From an uncultured Clostridia bacterium (GTDB lineage Bacteria > Bacillota > Clostridia > Oscillospirales > Acutalibacteraceae): a stretch of DNA of 64,000 nt. The notes under the pieces were generated by a model that saw only the letters and a program-made list of their open reading frames with translations, was not told where the DNA came from and ran no database searches. The translations under genes and the position numbers were made by a program. The stretch covers positions 1 to 64,000 of the forward strand of contig CALEIS010000135.1 of assembly GCA_937877675.1 (NCBI GenBank), in the 5' to 3' direction. The stretch's first letter is position 1. Every line of letters begins with the position of its first letter. Shown here piece after piece: positions 18,476 to 28,758 of the stretch.

Positions 18476-21400
18476 TTACTAATTCTATATGAAACTTATT
18501 TCCTTGATATTTGTCATGCAATCAATATTATCTTCTAATACTGCCATAATTTCTTTCCTAAGCATATCAAACTAACCTGACGTTGACAATCCTGTACCTG
18601 AAATGTTTATCTTCACCTTATTACTAATTGCAGGAGAAGCATTATATTTGAAGTATCGGATAATCTATTCAATGTTACTTCTATTACCACAAGGAAGTGT
18701 AAGTATCAACTTATTTACCTTACTATCTTCCATACGCATTGCAAGATACTCATAGTATTCAAGGTTCTTTGTAAATATTTTCATATTGCTTATAATCGCA
18801 TTTTGACAAGTATATGGGTCGAAAACAGAGTTCTTTAACATCTTATTCAATGTAGTTCCATATTTCTTACCAAGCGTTCCAATATAATAATTTGTTCTGA
18901 ATACATTTCCGTTTGAACTCTAATACGGTCTAAACCAACTATGGGTACTCTAATTTATTCTTTCATATAACTCATCATTTATTCTCAATTCAAATACACC
19001 TTTATCCAAATCAACAACAACATTGATATTGTACCACCCATTCTGGATGTCATCTAAATTCCATTTTATCGTTGCAAGATAATCATATGTGTAATTTGAA
19101 GGTATATGTAAATTGAAATATAATGTATTATAATCGTTATATCTCAAAATTGCATTTGTGTTGAGCGTCTCAACAAAATTATTAGCCAATTTTGTAATTC
19201 CTTCTATTTTTCTAGTTGTTATCTTTTTGGCATTGCTAAGATAACGAACTTCATACAACATACCATAAGACTAACATATAGCAGAGAAACATGTTTCCTC
19301 CTAATGAGCTTCATTGATATAGTTATATGCATCCAATGTGAAAACCTTATCATACGAACTCATATCAAAGGTGTAAACTCTTTTCTTTGTCTTATCGTAT
19401 ATATCAATTCTCTTATTGTTGTCTTCGTTTGTGTTATCAGCTATATTATTGAAGTTTCTAATCAAGCACATTTCACCCTTTTCATTAAACTTCACCATAT
19501 CAATTGAGTTAGGAGAAGCAAACTATGCGTATTTTGAAGAAGAAATGTCACTTCTCATTTTTGAAAGTGATTGATTGAATAACCACCACCAACCACCAAC
19601 ATCAATATACTTGTCCCAACCATACATGCCATATATAGTGTCACCATCTGCTGCCACACCGTATTGGTCGAAGTTTAATCCATATATATTACCCTACTTA
19701 TCAATGTGTATATGTTTTATTATATTCTAAACTTCAATGAATCCTTGTTCTACACTAAGTGTTTCCGTGTCAAAATCGGTATTATTAGTTTTGTGATAGT
19801 TCAAGAAGAATTCATCATTTTCAAGAATTCTCGCACATGCAGGGAAAGTCTCTTTATCTTTTTCGGAAAATACTTCAAAGTCCCTTTCTGCATCAGGACA
19901 CATAATAATCTTCATTATGTTTTGTTTTATTGGAACATAAAGATTATTTCTATAAATCAAAGAATTATGTTTGGCTATCAAATCACTCAAGTATGAAGGG
20001 ATTTTCACATATCCACTTACAGGAATTGTTTCATAAACAATACGTTTTGTAGATGCAATAAGTTTACCTTTCATCTTCTTTGAACTACTACTAGTAGGAT
20101 AGTTGAATGAAACACTACCTGATGTGTTCAATTTTACTTCTTTAGTTTTATTTGTAACTGAATCAGTTTTCTCAAGTTTCTTACCTACATGACCATAAGG
20201 ATAGTTTATTAGAGATTTTTTGCCATACTAGAATATAACAACATCTTCTAAATTTTTTATACTCTGTCTTTCATTTTCCTATGCTGTAAGGTCAATTCTA
20301 CTCTTCAACATCAAATCATAAGAAAGGATATAAAGATATATACCTGACAAAATAATAACATCGTCAAATAAATCACCAAGTATTATTTTCAAAATGTAGT
20401 CATCGTATTTCTAATGGAAATCAAACTGATGAACAATCTAACCCTTATTATTCATCATATACAAGACCTTATCACTAGCAATATAATGGAATGGTGCTAA
20501 ATCTTTTCTGTTTTGAATATTAAATCCACTATTATAATCAGTTCCAAATAACTGAATACCTATTCTTTTTTCTCTTTCGAGATATATATCTGTATTGAGC
20601 GTGAATACGTTTGTCTTTTTCAAATCAGCATAACTAATTTTTCTATAATCTTCATTATTGAAATGTAATTCTTCGTTGAGATATACTTGTTTGTTATTTT
20701 GATTTCTGCAAAGGAAAACTCTTCTATCACTTATACTTGCTAAAATTTCCTTTATCGTATCATTACTAATTCTTTGGAAACGATATGTATTTCCTGCCTA
20801 AATCATCAAATCTGATTTTTTATCAAAATAAGTTGATTGGTGTATTTTGTTTCTAACTTCATCATTCTTATAATTTTTATCAATGATGTTTTCAAAGTTT
20901 TCTGAAAAAATATCGAGACCGCTCTAATCGACTTTTCCAACAAGAGCTTTTTCTTTGGAAATCATATCAGGATAATAATATCTATCCAACCAAATTGGCT
21001 ACGCCTAATGATTAGATTTATATAACCATGAACACAAATAAGTCTGATTGTTTGGCAACAACTTTTCATTAGTAATGGAATCCACTACTTTACTCTTATG
21101 ATTTTGTAACTTCTTAATTTTATCTGAGAAGAACGGTACGTTAGAACCAAATGCACCATTCTTTATAAACTTTGTATCATTCAAGTTTATGTGTTTATAG
21201 GGCCATAATGGCTATAACATGTTGCTTTCCTATAAACTTTTCTATGGAATTGTGAATAATAAATCATCACCCTATTCCAATTCATATTCTTGGTCAACGA
21301 ATGTAAAAGTAAGTGTTATGTTCTACGAACCCTTTTCCTGATTTGTACCACTTTGAATTGTATTGTAAATCCTATAATCAACGTCAGGATAATTTATGGA

Positions 21401-22375
21401 AGAATTATTTGTATTATTACCACGAATACTGTTACCTCTATACGTAAGATTGTTTTTCAAAGGAATGAAATTCATACCCTCATCTCTGTTGTATTCATGA
21501 TGTATCAATGCTTGTGTTTCTAATTCAAATACACTTCTATTTCTGTCAATTGATGTCAAACTCTATCTCGTGTTATAACTCACCCATGAACCATCAAGGA
21601 AAAAGTCAAACATCAACTGATTATCATTTACATATATTAGACTATTAAAGGAATCATCACTAAGGTTCTATTTCAAAGACAATGTAGCCTATTTTGTAAT
21701 GGCATCTCTCTCAATACCTAAAAGATACAATCTTTCATATGTACCTATCACTATGTCTCGACTATCATATTTCTTGTGCTATACCTTTTTATATAACTTC
21801 AAAATATTACCATCTAAATTATAGATGAATATTTCTTTTTTACCATCAATATTCTTACTAAATTGAATTGTCTTGTCATCTTCTACAACAAGATAAAAAT
21901 GTAAATCACCAAATGTATGTGATATACGACATGTATTCTAGTCTATAAAATCAATGTAAAATATGTAATTTGAATAATTTCCCTATGTCTTTCCATATGT
22001 TACAGAACATTCTTCTGTCGTAACATTTATATCAAACATTTCATAATTCTTAGAGAAATATAACCATGACCCAAGCTAATTCTAATCATTTGTGTTATTT
22101 GCATACCATGAAATAGTTGTGGCTAAGTCCATTATTTCATCACCCTATTTTACATTTGCTTCTAACCAATCACTATTCTTTCGTTTTCTAAGAAGGAATA
22201 AATTTGAATAGTTGTTTGTCTTGAAATCATTCACGTTCTTCAAAGCCTAATAGCTATCAAAACTAAAAGATTCAGCAGGAATCACCTTCTAACTTTTAAG
22301 TTTAAAAAAGTCATCAGAATAACATAAGTCTTTAGCCTTTAGGTCATTAGAAAATGTACGATATTTTATAGACAT
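18476..22375 (-). CDS. Giant tail/baseplate protein, 1299 aa, very TAG-rich
   Basis: The frame is exactly 1300 codons from ATG at 22375 to TAA at 18476 and contains well over twenty TAG codons. I followed the translation across most of its length without meeting TAA or TGA. Content is strand-rich with many Asn, Tyr and Lys. Around residues 950-1020 there are propeller-like units (RIDIYDKTKKRVYTFDM), and around 1040-1180 a LamG-like jelly-roll pattern with YYIGTLG and a later NMKIFTKNLEYYEYL, common in carbohydrate-binding tail proteins. It is the first gene of the late minus-strand operon and divergent from terminase. A gp7-type wedge protein or a side fibre are both possible. Confidence 0.6.
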
Positions 22376-22386
22376 GATTTTTCATC

Positions 22387-22406
22387 ATTTATTTATTGTA
22401 AATAAG
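22387..22406. promoter_or_regulatory. Divergent late promoters
   Basis: Minus strand AATAAATAAATG (22387-22398) precedes the 1299-residue tail gene; plus strand GTAAATAAG (22398-22406) precedes terminase. Both match the late element. Confidence 0.5.
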
Positions 22407-22410
22407 TAAC

Positions 22411-24261
22411 ATGGCTAGAAAAACAAACAGAGTAAAGTTTGAAGTATTTGGTAAGGAAATGGTTGCTGAGGAGCAATACTACCTTGGAGACCATACACTA
22501 CCAACTGCACAATCAAAATTTGAATGGAGTGAAGAAATGGTGGAGGCGTATGAACGCTGTAAAACAGACATCATTTTCTTCGCTGAAAACTTCTTTACTA
22601 TTATTTCCGCAGGGCAACGTATCAGAATTCCTCTTCGTGATTATCAGAAGAAGTTCCTCAATGATGCTATGAACCATAAGCGTATTCTTGCTCTCCAAGC
22701 TCGTCAGAGTGGTAAATCAACACTCATGACTGTATATGCTTTATGGCTCGCTAACTTCTTCCCTGACCAAGCAATCATTATCTGCGCTCATAAAGGTGAT
22801 ACTGCACGTATGCTATTCGACCGTATTAGAACGGCTTATAAGGAACTCCCTAACTGGCTTAAAGAACCATGTACAGAATGGAATAAATCTTCCATGCGCT
22901 TAGGTAATGGCTCTTCTATCGTTACTACTAACACCACAGCAGAAGGCCCACGTGGTAACTCATTGAGCTGCCTAATCTTAGATGAGTTCGCTTTCGTTGC
23001 CCCTGAAATTGCACAACAGTTCTGGACATCAGTTACGCCTACTCTTACTAATAACCCTAATGCTCGTATGTTCGTTTCCTCTACTCCTAATGGTATTGGT
23101 AACATGTTCCATACTCTTTATGAAAGAGCAGAGAGTGGTAAGAATAACTTTGTAATTCAAAAGGTTATCTGGTCTGATGTACCAGGTCGTGATGAGGAAT
23201 GGAAAAAACGCACTATCATTGACGACTGTCTAGGTGATGAGGAAATGTTTGCTCAAGAATATGAATGCAAATTCTTAGGTGCATCTAACTCACCATTCCC
23301 TCAGCAAACATTTGATAAAATTTCAAAAGACATCTCTGACCCTATTCTTCGTGACATGGATGGCTATCTTCAAATTTGGAAACTCCCTGAGAATGATAGA
23401 GTATACACAATGGGCGTAGACGTTTCAGAAGGTGTAGGATTGGATGCTTCTGTTGTTCAAGTATTAGACATTACTGACCTCAGAGAAATTGAACAAGTTG
23501 CTTGCTATGCTAATAACAGAATTGACCCCACAGCTTTCACTGAGATTGTAGAACAGATTGCTACGATGTATGGTAGACCTGTTATGTCAGTTGAAAGAAA
23601 TGGATGTGGAGGACAGGTTTGTGACCGTTTGTATATTGATAAGGCTTATCCTCACTTCGTATGTTTTGGTAATGATACTAATAAGAAAAGTAGAGCAGGT
23701 GTTAATTCATCACAGAATACTAGAGGGCCTGCTGTTACAAACATGAAGTATTGGCTTTCAGATAAGAGACAAGTTATTATTCATGATAAGGCATTCCTTG
23801 ACAGTCTTTATCACTTTGTTCGTAAGCCTAATGGACGATGGGAAGCAGAAACTAATTGGCATGATGACTTGGAGATGTCATTGACTTGGGCATTATTCCC
23901 TCTTCATCGTGACCTTGTGCGTGATTACTTTATCGTTTGTGGTGAAGAAGAAAATGGTAAACCACAGAGAGTAATGAATCGTTTCCATTATGTTCTTAAC
24001 CCTGATGATAAGCATTTGTTATCTGCTAAGTTCGCTCAGTATGGACGTTTCAATGTTATGGCATTTGGTAGAGTTTCTCATAGAAGATTCATGGGAGTTG
24101 ATATGAATAGATACAAAGGTTCATTCGACTATCAAAAGGCTGACCCTTTCCACAACATTAAGAAAATCTATGATAAGCACTTTGACGATGACCCCTCTTG
24201 GATGTTTGATACCCCACAAGGTAGAACCCCTGATGTAAATGACCCTTGGAAGTTCCGCTGA
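22411..24261 (+). CDS. Terminase large subunit
   Basis: A 616-residue DNA-packaging motor of the T4 gp17 type. The ATPase domain has the Walker A ARQSGKST (97-104) and Walker B LILDEF (188-193), with the coupling motif SSTPNG near 223-228. The RNase H-like nuclease domain has MGVDVSEG (D337), SVERNG (E395) and a late HDDLEMSL acidic site. It would cut concatemers and translocate DNA into proheads, powered by ATP, with a small subunit not visible here. Full length for the family and without TAG codons. It starts a short late unit with the acidic head protein. Confidence 0.96.
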   Translation: MARKTNRVKFEVFGKEMVAEEQYYLGDHTLPTAQSKFEWSEEMVEAYERCKTDIIFFAENFFTIISAGQRIRIPLRDYQKKFLNDAMNHKRILALQARQSGKSTLMTVYALWLANFFPDQAIIICAHKGDTARMLFDRIRTAYKELPNWLKEPCTEWNKSSMRLGNGSSIVTTNTTAEGPRGNSLSCLILDEFAFVAPEIAQQFWTSVTPTLTNNPNARMFVSSTPNGIGNMFHTLYERAESGKNNFVIQKVIWSDVPGRDEEWKKRTIIDDCLGDEEMFAQEYECKFLGASNSPFPQQTFDKISKDISDPILRDMDGYLQIWKLPENDRVYTMGVDVSEGVGLDASVVQVLDITDLREIEQVACYANNRIDPTAFTEIVEQIATMYGRPVMSVERNGCGGQVCDRLYIDKAYPHFVCFGNDTNKKSRAGVNSSQNTRGPAVTNMKYWLSDKRQVIIHDKAFLDSLYHFVRKPNGRWEAETNWHDDLEMSLTWALFPLHRDLVRDYFIVCGEEENGKPQRVMNRFHYVLNPDDKHLLSAKFAQYGRFNVMAFGRVSHRRFMGVDMNRYKGSFDYQKADPFHNIKKIYDKHFDDDPSWMFDTPQGRTPDVNDPWKFR

Positions 24262-24299
24262 ATTATTCAACATTTTTATTCAGAACTGAAAACTAGATA

Positions 24300-24309
24300 A
24301 CTAAATAAA
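24300..24309 (+). promoter_or_regulatory. Late promoter
   Basis: ACTAAATAAA, six bases before the ATG at 24316. Confidence 0.5.
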
Positions 24310-24315
24310 AACATT

Positions 24316-25026
24316 ATGGCAAAGAAATTATTTGAAGGTATGAGCTTTGATGCTCTTTGTAAGAAGTACCTCAAGGAGGGTGCAGATATTTCTGCCCTTT
24401 CTGAGGAGGGTGCTGCTCCTGAAATGGAGGGCGGTGTAGATGAGTTTGACGCTGAAATGGATGCTCCTGCCGATGAGTTCGGTGCTGAGGAAGGTCTTGA
24501 GGGTGAAGGTGATGTAACCATTACTCTTAGTGCTGACCTTGTTGCTGCTCTTCGTTCTATCCTTGCTCTCGTTGACGGTGAGGGTGAGATGGGTGCTGAG
24601 GACGATGTTCTTCCTGCTGACGATGAGATGGGTCTTGAGGACGATGGCATGGATGCCGAGTTCGAGGGTGACGTTGAAGAGTTCAATGAGGAAGTAACAG
24701 TTGAAGAGTGTGATGACGATAAGAAGAAGCTTCCTGAAGAGCAGGAAGAAACTCTTCTTGGTAACGGACAGGGTGCTCAGCATGCTCCTGTAAGCTCTCC
24801 TAGCTCCGCTCCTAACCGTAAGAAGGAGACTCCTGCTGTAAACCGTAAGGGTACAGGTGAAGGTGACTTCTCCAAGGTAACTTCTCGTATGGGCGAACCT
24901 GCTACTGTTTCCAGTGCAACTTCTGCTCCTGACCGTAAGAAGGGTACTCCTGCTGTTGACCGCAAGCCTACTAATACCGTTCACAAGGCTAAGCCTGGTA
25001 AGAAGGTTCTTGACATCAACCGCTAA
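24316..25026 (+). CDS. Highly acidic head-associated protein, 236 aa
   Basis: The N-terminus MAKKLFEGMSFDALCKKYLKE is amphipathic and ends in L-K-E followed by G, which fits a prohead-protease cleavage site and a head-targeting peptide. Residues 22-140 are extremely acidic (long runs of Asp, Glu, Gly and Ala), as in prohead core/scaffold proteins. The C-terminal part has two similar Pro/Ser/Lys-rich units around SAPNRKKETPAVNRK and SAPDRKKGTPAVDRK, an internal duplication of about 15 residues, and a basic tail. It is expressed late right after terminase and ends at a strong terminator. Scaffold/core component or internal head protein is the likely role. Confidence 0.6.
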   Translation: MAKKLFEGMSFDALCKKYLKEGADISALSEEGAAPEMEGGVDEFDAEMDAPADEFGAEEGLEGEGDVTITLSADLVAALRSILALVDGEGEMGAEDDVLPADDEMGLEDDGMDAEFEGDVEEFNEEVTVEECDDDKKKLPEEQEETLLGNGQGAQHAPVSSPSSAPNRKKETPAVNRKGTGEGDFSKVTSRMGEPATVSSATSAPDRKKGTPAVDRKPTNTVHKAKPGKKVLDINR

Positions 25027-25063
25027 TTCTTAAGGGATTCATAATTAGTTATGTATAACAAAG

Positions 25064-25090
25064 AAACCCACTCAATTAAGAGTGGGTTTC
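25064..25090. terminator. Bidirectional terminator
   Basis: Stem AAACCCACTC/GAGTGGGTTT with an AATTAA loop between convergent genes. Confidence 0.75.
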
Positions 25091-25120
25091 CTATTATTAT
25101 ACCATGAACAACACTAACAA

Positions 25121-25456
25121 TCAAAACTTTACGCCTAATTCAGAAGCCATACTTACTAACTGATTGGCAACTCCTTTGAGTTCTTCAACTACTCTGATAG
25201 CATCCTTGCCATTGTATATACCAAAGTTTTTAATCATCGTTCCAATCTCTTTACATTGAATCATACGATTGACCAAGGAATACTCACCAGCAGTATCACT
25301 CTCACGAATCCACATGTTGCAATACTTACTGGCAATGCTCTTACTACCACAAACTTTCCACTTGGTATTTCCCGTTACATTATAATGCTGACCCTGTTCT
25401 ACAGGATTTCTATAAATTGCCAATGCTAACCACTTATCACGAATGTTATAATTCAT
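25121..25456 (-). CDS. Hypothetical protein, 111 aa
   Basis: ATG at 25456 to TGA. Mixed alpha/beta content with a run WKVCGSKSIASKYC and a helical C-terminus. No family recognised. A possible late element (TGATAAATAATC, 25459-25470) lies just upstream, so it could be expressed separately from the early gene before it. Confidence 0.55.
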   Translation of the reverse strand: MNYNIRDKWLALAIYRNPVEQGQHYNVTGNTKWKVCGSKSIASKYCNMWIRESDTAGEYSLVNRMIQCKEIGTMIKNFGIYNGKDAIRVVEELKGVANQLVSMASELGVKF

Positions 25457-25467
25457 ACGATTATTTA

Positions 25468-25752
25468 TCAGTAGTTACGATAAGCTTCATATCCACGGAT
25501 TTTAGAAGTTTTATCCGTATGACTGTACTTCCACTCAATTTCATACCCTGCTTCCTTACAAGCTTTATAATACTCAGCAAGGTCACAATCTTCCTCAAGA
25601 TAAACATACTGACCACGCTGATGAGAAAAACCACTAATAAGATGAGCAACCTTCTGGAAGAGCTTCTCGGTACGGCGAACTCTGCACCAACCATGACCAG
25701 GGTCTTCAAACATCATCAGCTTCTTTACCTTCTTCTTAGTGGTCTCTTTCAT
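25468..25752 (-). CDS. Small early protein, 94 aa
   Basis: The ATG at 25752 lies nine bases after the -10 box of a perfect TTGACA-17-TATAAT promoter, so the transcript is leaderless or nearly so. The protein has a basic N-terminus (KETTKKKVKKL) and an acidic centre (YLEEDCDLAEYYKACKEAGY). No domain recognised. Small early phage proteins of this kind often redirect host functions, but nothing specific can be said. Confidence 0.6.
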   Translation of the reverse strand: MKETTKKKVKKLMMFEDPGHGWCRVRRTEKLFQKVAHLISGFSHQRGQYVYLEEDCDLAEYYKACKEAGYEIEWKYSHTDKTSKIRGYEAYRNY

Positions 25753-25761
25753 AACAGGGAT

Positions 25762-25790
25762 ATTATACTAAAATTTTAATAAATTGTCAA
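25762..25790 (-). promoter_or_regulatory. Early sigma70-type promoter
   Basis: Minus strand TTGACA, 17 bases, TATAAT. Confidence 0.9.
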
Positions 25791-25811
25791 GCTCTTTTCG
25801 TAACTTTTTTT

Positions 25812-25961
25812 TTATTTTTCAACTGCGAGATAACCACCATCTACACGGATAAAACGTGACGGAGAAGTAGCGATGATGTTGAGTGCAGTAAACACACAGC
25901 AACGGTTTTCCTTCTGTACCTTTGTAACCTCTTCCCAACTGATGAACTTGTTCTCTTTCAT
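25812..25961 (-). CDS. Small early protein, 49 aa
   Basis: I place the start at the ATG at 25961 (MKENKFISW), nine bases after the -10 box of the promoter at 25971-25999; the upstream in-frame ATG lies upstream of the promoter's -35 box. The product is a small protein with a helix-turn-helix-like sequence of helices (ISWEEVTKVQKENRCC) and a VDGGYLAV end. Too short to assign. Confidence 0.55.
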   Translation of the reverse strand: MKENKFISWEEVTKVQKENRCCVFTALNIIATSPSRFIRVDGGYLAVEK

Positions 25962-25970
25962 GACAAGGAG

Positions 25971-25999
25971 ATTATACCAGATTTTTGAATTTTTGTCAA
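25971..25999 (-). promoter_or_regulatory. Early sigma70-type promoter (repeated cassette)
   Basis: Minus strand TTGACA, 17 bases, TATAAT, with the conserved spacer start AAAATTCAAA that recurs at 30110, 41515, 42017 and 42380. Confidence 0.9.
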
Positions 26000-26020
26000 G
26001 AACTTTTTGTAAAAATTTCA

Positions 26021-26046
26021 ATAAAAAAGGAGGGTTTTAACCCTCC
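26021..26046 (-). terminator. Terminator of the helicase gene
   Basis: Minus strand stem GGAGGGTT/AACCCTCC followed by TTTTTT; the helicase stop codon lies in the stem-loop. Confidence 0.8.
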
Positions 26047-27683
26047 AATCTTTGTCTGAAATACTCAGGAAGTCTCTTCAAGTTCCTCATTATTGTATTC
26101 CAAGCTGTTGCATCTAAGATGTATGTAACACTCTCATCACTAGCAGTTCTGTTACATCTACCACAAGCCTGTACTAATGTACTAAGCATCATGTTCGTAT
26201 ACCACTGTGGGTCTTCTTTCATCTTACGCTTGATACGATTATCACCCATAGGACTGAATGGTGCTTTCATAATAAGTTGGAACTTACCTAAATCACCCTT
26301 GAGGTCAACACCATGTGTCATTGAGGGAGATACAAGCACTGTGTCCTTTGTCGATAACTTATGCTGCTTTATCAAATCCTCATTCGTTCTATCATCTTCA
26401 CGGTAAAGGAATCTCTTATCACCTCCCATTGCTCTGCGAACATATTCAAGAATTTCCATTGAGTGAGAATGAATTATACCCTTTTCACCACTATGAACTT
26501 CACACAACTTCTGAGCAATGGCAGATACTACAGGTAATGTTTCACGCTTATTAGCATAGGTTATCCCAAAATCACCAACCTTTTTGATAGGAGCTTTGGC
26601 AGGGTCGAACATACTAGGTGCTTCAATGTAGTGGTAATCATTAGGCTTAATACCCAATGTCTTTGCAAAGTTCTCATGGTCAATGATTGTGGCACTCATT
26701 AGAACAACTTTATGACCATAACTAAACAAGAATCTGTCTGCCAACTTATCTACATTATAAGGTTTAAACACAAGTACATCATCCGCATTATCAATGAGAT
26801 ACTCAGTATCCCACCAAGTTTCAGAAAGGGTCTTGAGCTTCAAAGCATACTCTGACAACTTACGATGTCTGTTCAATTCTTGATAAGGAATCTTCTTCTT
26901 TGTCTTCTTACTCTGCTCTGACCATTTATGTTCAAGGATTGCAACTTGTTGCTCACAGATTTCTTTACATCCATCAATCCAAGTAAGATAGTCACCTCTT
27001 GAAGCTTTCTTCAATGGAGTAGGAGGAATTGCTACTTGTATCAAATCCATAAAAGGTTCAATGGAAATAGCAACGGTATACTCACTAACAAGAATAACTT
27101 CCAATTCAGAAGCCTCATCACATACAATGAAATCCTTATGCTTCACTTTAGGAGCACGCTGCATGAATACAGAATAATTGAAGAACTGTGAACGATTACA
27201 ATCTGTCAATGCTCTCTGATTGATATAAGCACACTGCCCCTCTTTCATACATACTTTCTTCTGACCACTCACAAACTTACAAATACCATCTTGGTATGTA
27301 TGGTCTTCATTGACAGAACAAGGATAATTCACCATGCCCTTGAGAGCCTTACCATCCGTAAACTCTGTTACATATTGGTCTTGAAGTGACTTTGTACAAG
27401 TAAGAACGGCACAGCCACTACGCTGAAAGTGAGTATCTAATGATACTCTGTTAGGGTCATACATTGCTCCACTCATGCAATCTCTCTGAAACTCCTTGGT
27501 AGGATAAGAAGAAGTATTACATAAAGTCTTGGCAATCATGGACTTACCACTACCTGTAGGAGCACAGATAATAATGAACTTACGCTCATCATCAAGCACA
27601 TTGGCTAACTCATTGAGGATGAACTGCTGAGCAGTATTAGGAGTCCACTTGTCAGGGAAATTCTGTATTAGGTCAATTCGCAT
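26037..27683 (-). CDS. DinG/XPD-like superfamily 2 helicase
   Basis: A 548-residue helicase. Walker A APTGSGKS is at 41-48; the Walker B box is CDEAS (instead of DEAH), and motifs VSPSMTHGVDLKG and LVQACGRCNRT near 450-520 match the C-terminal RecA domain of DinG/XPD-type 5'-3' helicases. Between motifs Ia and II is a Cys-rich block (PCSVNE, ICKF, VCMKEGQC) of the kind that binds an iron-sulfur cluster in this family. Such enzymes unwind forked or RNA-DNA hybrid substrates. It starts at the ATG at 27683 about 50 bases after the middle-type promoter 27734-27749. No TAG codons. Confidence 0.82.
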   Translation of the reverse strand: MRIDLIQNFPDKWTPNTAQQFILNELANVLDDERKFIIICAPTGSGKSMIAKTLCNTSSYPTKEFQRDCMSGAMYDPNRVSLDTHFQRSGCAVLTCTKSLQDQYVTEFTDGKALKGMVNYPCSVNEDHTYQDGICKFVSGQKKVCMKEGQCAYINQRALTDCNRSQFFNYSVFMQRAPKVKHKDFIVCDEASELEVILVSEYTVAISIEPFMDLIQVAIPPTPLKKASRGDYLTWIDGCKEICEQQVAILEHKWSEQSKKTKKKIPYQELNRHRKLSEYALKLKTLSETWWDTEYLIDNADDVLVFKPYNVDKLADRFLFSYGHKVVLMSATIIDHENFAKTLGIKPNDYHYIEAPSMFDPAKAPIKKVGDFGITYANKRETLPVVSAIAQKLCEVHSGEKGIIHSHSMEILEYVRRAMGGDKRFLYREDDRTNEDLIKQHKLSTKDTVLVSPSMTHGVDLKGDLGKFQLIMKAPFSPMGDNRIKRKMKEDPQWYTNMMLSTLVQACGRCNRTASDESVTYILDATAWNTIMRNLKRLPEYFRQRLEG

Positions 27684-27991
27684 ATATGTACAATCTTATC
27701 AAAGAACAGGTGTTCATCACCATTCCTCGATATATTATACATGAGTTCTGAATAAAGTTTAGAAATCCTGTAATCAAGATTTAATACACCTTTCTAAAAC
27801 TTTACATCAAATGGGTAAAATACAATAATTTTCTTTTTATATCGCCCACATTTCAAGACGAGCTAATAGTAATAATCTTTAGAAATATAATGATGTAAAA
27901 TACCACTAGTGGACGAAAGGTCACAATTTATCACAATAGAGTGACCGATAAAGTTATTCAAAGCATCCTCAATAATCTTTTTATAATCCAC
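27668..27991 (-). CDS. Hypothetical protein, 107 aa (two TAG codons)
   Basis: Reading two TAG codons as sense gives an open frame from GTG at 27991 to TAA at 27668. It overlaps the start of the helicase gene by 16 bases, and the helicase promoter lies within its coding sequence. The sequence is mixed alpha/beta (CGRYKKKIIVFYPFDVKF), with no family recognised. A TAATAAATAA late-like element lies just upstream of the GTG. Start choice is uncertain. Confidence 0.5.
27734..27749 (-). promoter_or_regulatory. Middle-type promoter AGAAC-N5-TATAAT
   Basis: Minus strand AGAACTCATGTATAAT; drives the DinG-like helicase with a leader of about 45 bases. Confidence 0.75.
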
Positions 27992-28005
27992 TATAAAATT
28001 ATTTA

Positions 28006-28317
28006 TTACTTACCTTGAAGCATCTTCATGTAAGTTAGAGCAGGTATTTGTTGTAATATACGAACTCTTGGGCATGGAATTTGCCTATAATCTTCTTTAT
28101 TGATATCCCAAACAATCAAATTATCAGGCAGAGGGTTGTATGGTGCTCTTTGGGATGGTTTTCTATAATGCAAATGAATCTTCCCCTAAGTTGAATCTAA
28201 AAGGGGAAGACACGTTGTACAAGTCATTGTTCTCAATTTATTATCAGTTTTCTTTACAAATTGAAGAACAACCACATTTTCATTTGTAATCTTTTGTAAT
28301 TGTTGAGGTGTCACCAA
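28006..28317 (-). CDS. SH3-like beta-barrel protein, 103 aa (one TAG)
   Basis: An open frame from TTG at 28317 (or GTG at 28314) to TAA, through one TAG (LLDST-Q-GKIHLH). It begins directly after the stop of the upstream gene, in the same frame. The pattern VVVLQFVKKTDNKLRTMTCT followed later by LIVWDINKEDYRQIP resembles small phage proteins with an SH3-like barrel, and the same pattern appears in the early protein at 29711-30040. Possibly a translation-coupled member of the gp62/GroES-like operon. The start codon is uncertain. Confidence 0.5.
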
Positions 28318-28320
28318 AGA

Positions 28321-28758
28321 TTATTTAACAGGCTTTAGTACACCAAGAAGTTTCATACCATTGACAAATGCACCATGTTCAATAATATGAACAGAACCAT
28401 CAGGGGCTTGACACTGTGTCTTACCAAGTTTCAACCCCTTATCGTCAGGAAGAAGAACAGTATCACCGTACTGTAACTGGAAATGCTCAGCACTCCAAGG
28501 AGAAATACAACGGACAATAGCTTTACGCCATTGCTTACTTTCTTTCTTCACAACAACAAATCCATCTTCATCTACATACTGACCATTGTTTACGTCAATG
28601 TATTCAAGTAGAATGAAGTCAGCAAGTAATCTTTCAATTACCCACTTATCGCCTAATCCTACTTCACGGCTAACATTTGCACCCTCAAGGTCAATGTCAG
28701 AACGACTGATAGGATTCACCTGATTGAACAATCTCTCTCTTTCAGCTTCGTTTTGCAT
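28321..28758 (-). CDS. GroES-like (gp31-type) candidate co-chaperonin, 145 aa
   Basis: After a 40-residue helical leader the protein shows a GroES-like order: DFILLEYID, a disordered-type stretch with DEDGFVVVKK (mobile-loop position), AIVRCISP, YGDTVLLP and a final MKLLGVLKPV resembling the ILGVL end of co-chaperonins. T4 gp31 is a divergent GroES of 111 aa that substitutes for host GroES in capsid folding. A phage GroEL lies at 9509-11173, so a cognate cap would make sense. The match is by eye and weak in places; a generic beta-barrel protein is the alternative. It overlaps the upstream gene by 17 bases. Confidence 0.4.
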   Translation of the reverse strand: MQNEAERERLFNQVNPISRSDIDLEGANVSREVGLGDKWVIERLLADFILLEYIDVNNGQYVDEDGFVVVKKESKQWRKAIVRCISPWSAEHFQLQYGDTVLLPDDKGLKLGKTQCQAPDGSVHIIEHGAFVNGMKLLGVLKPVK

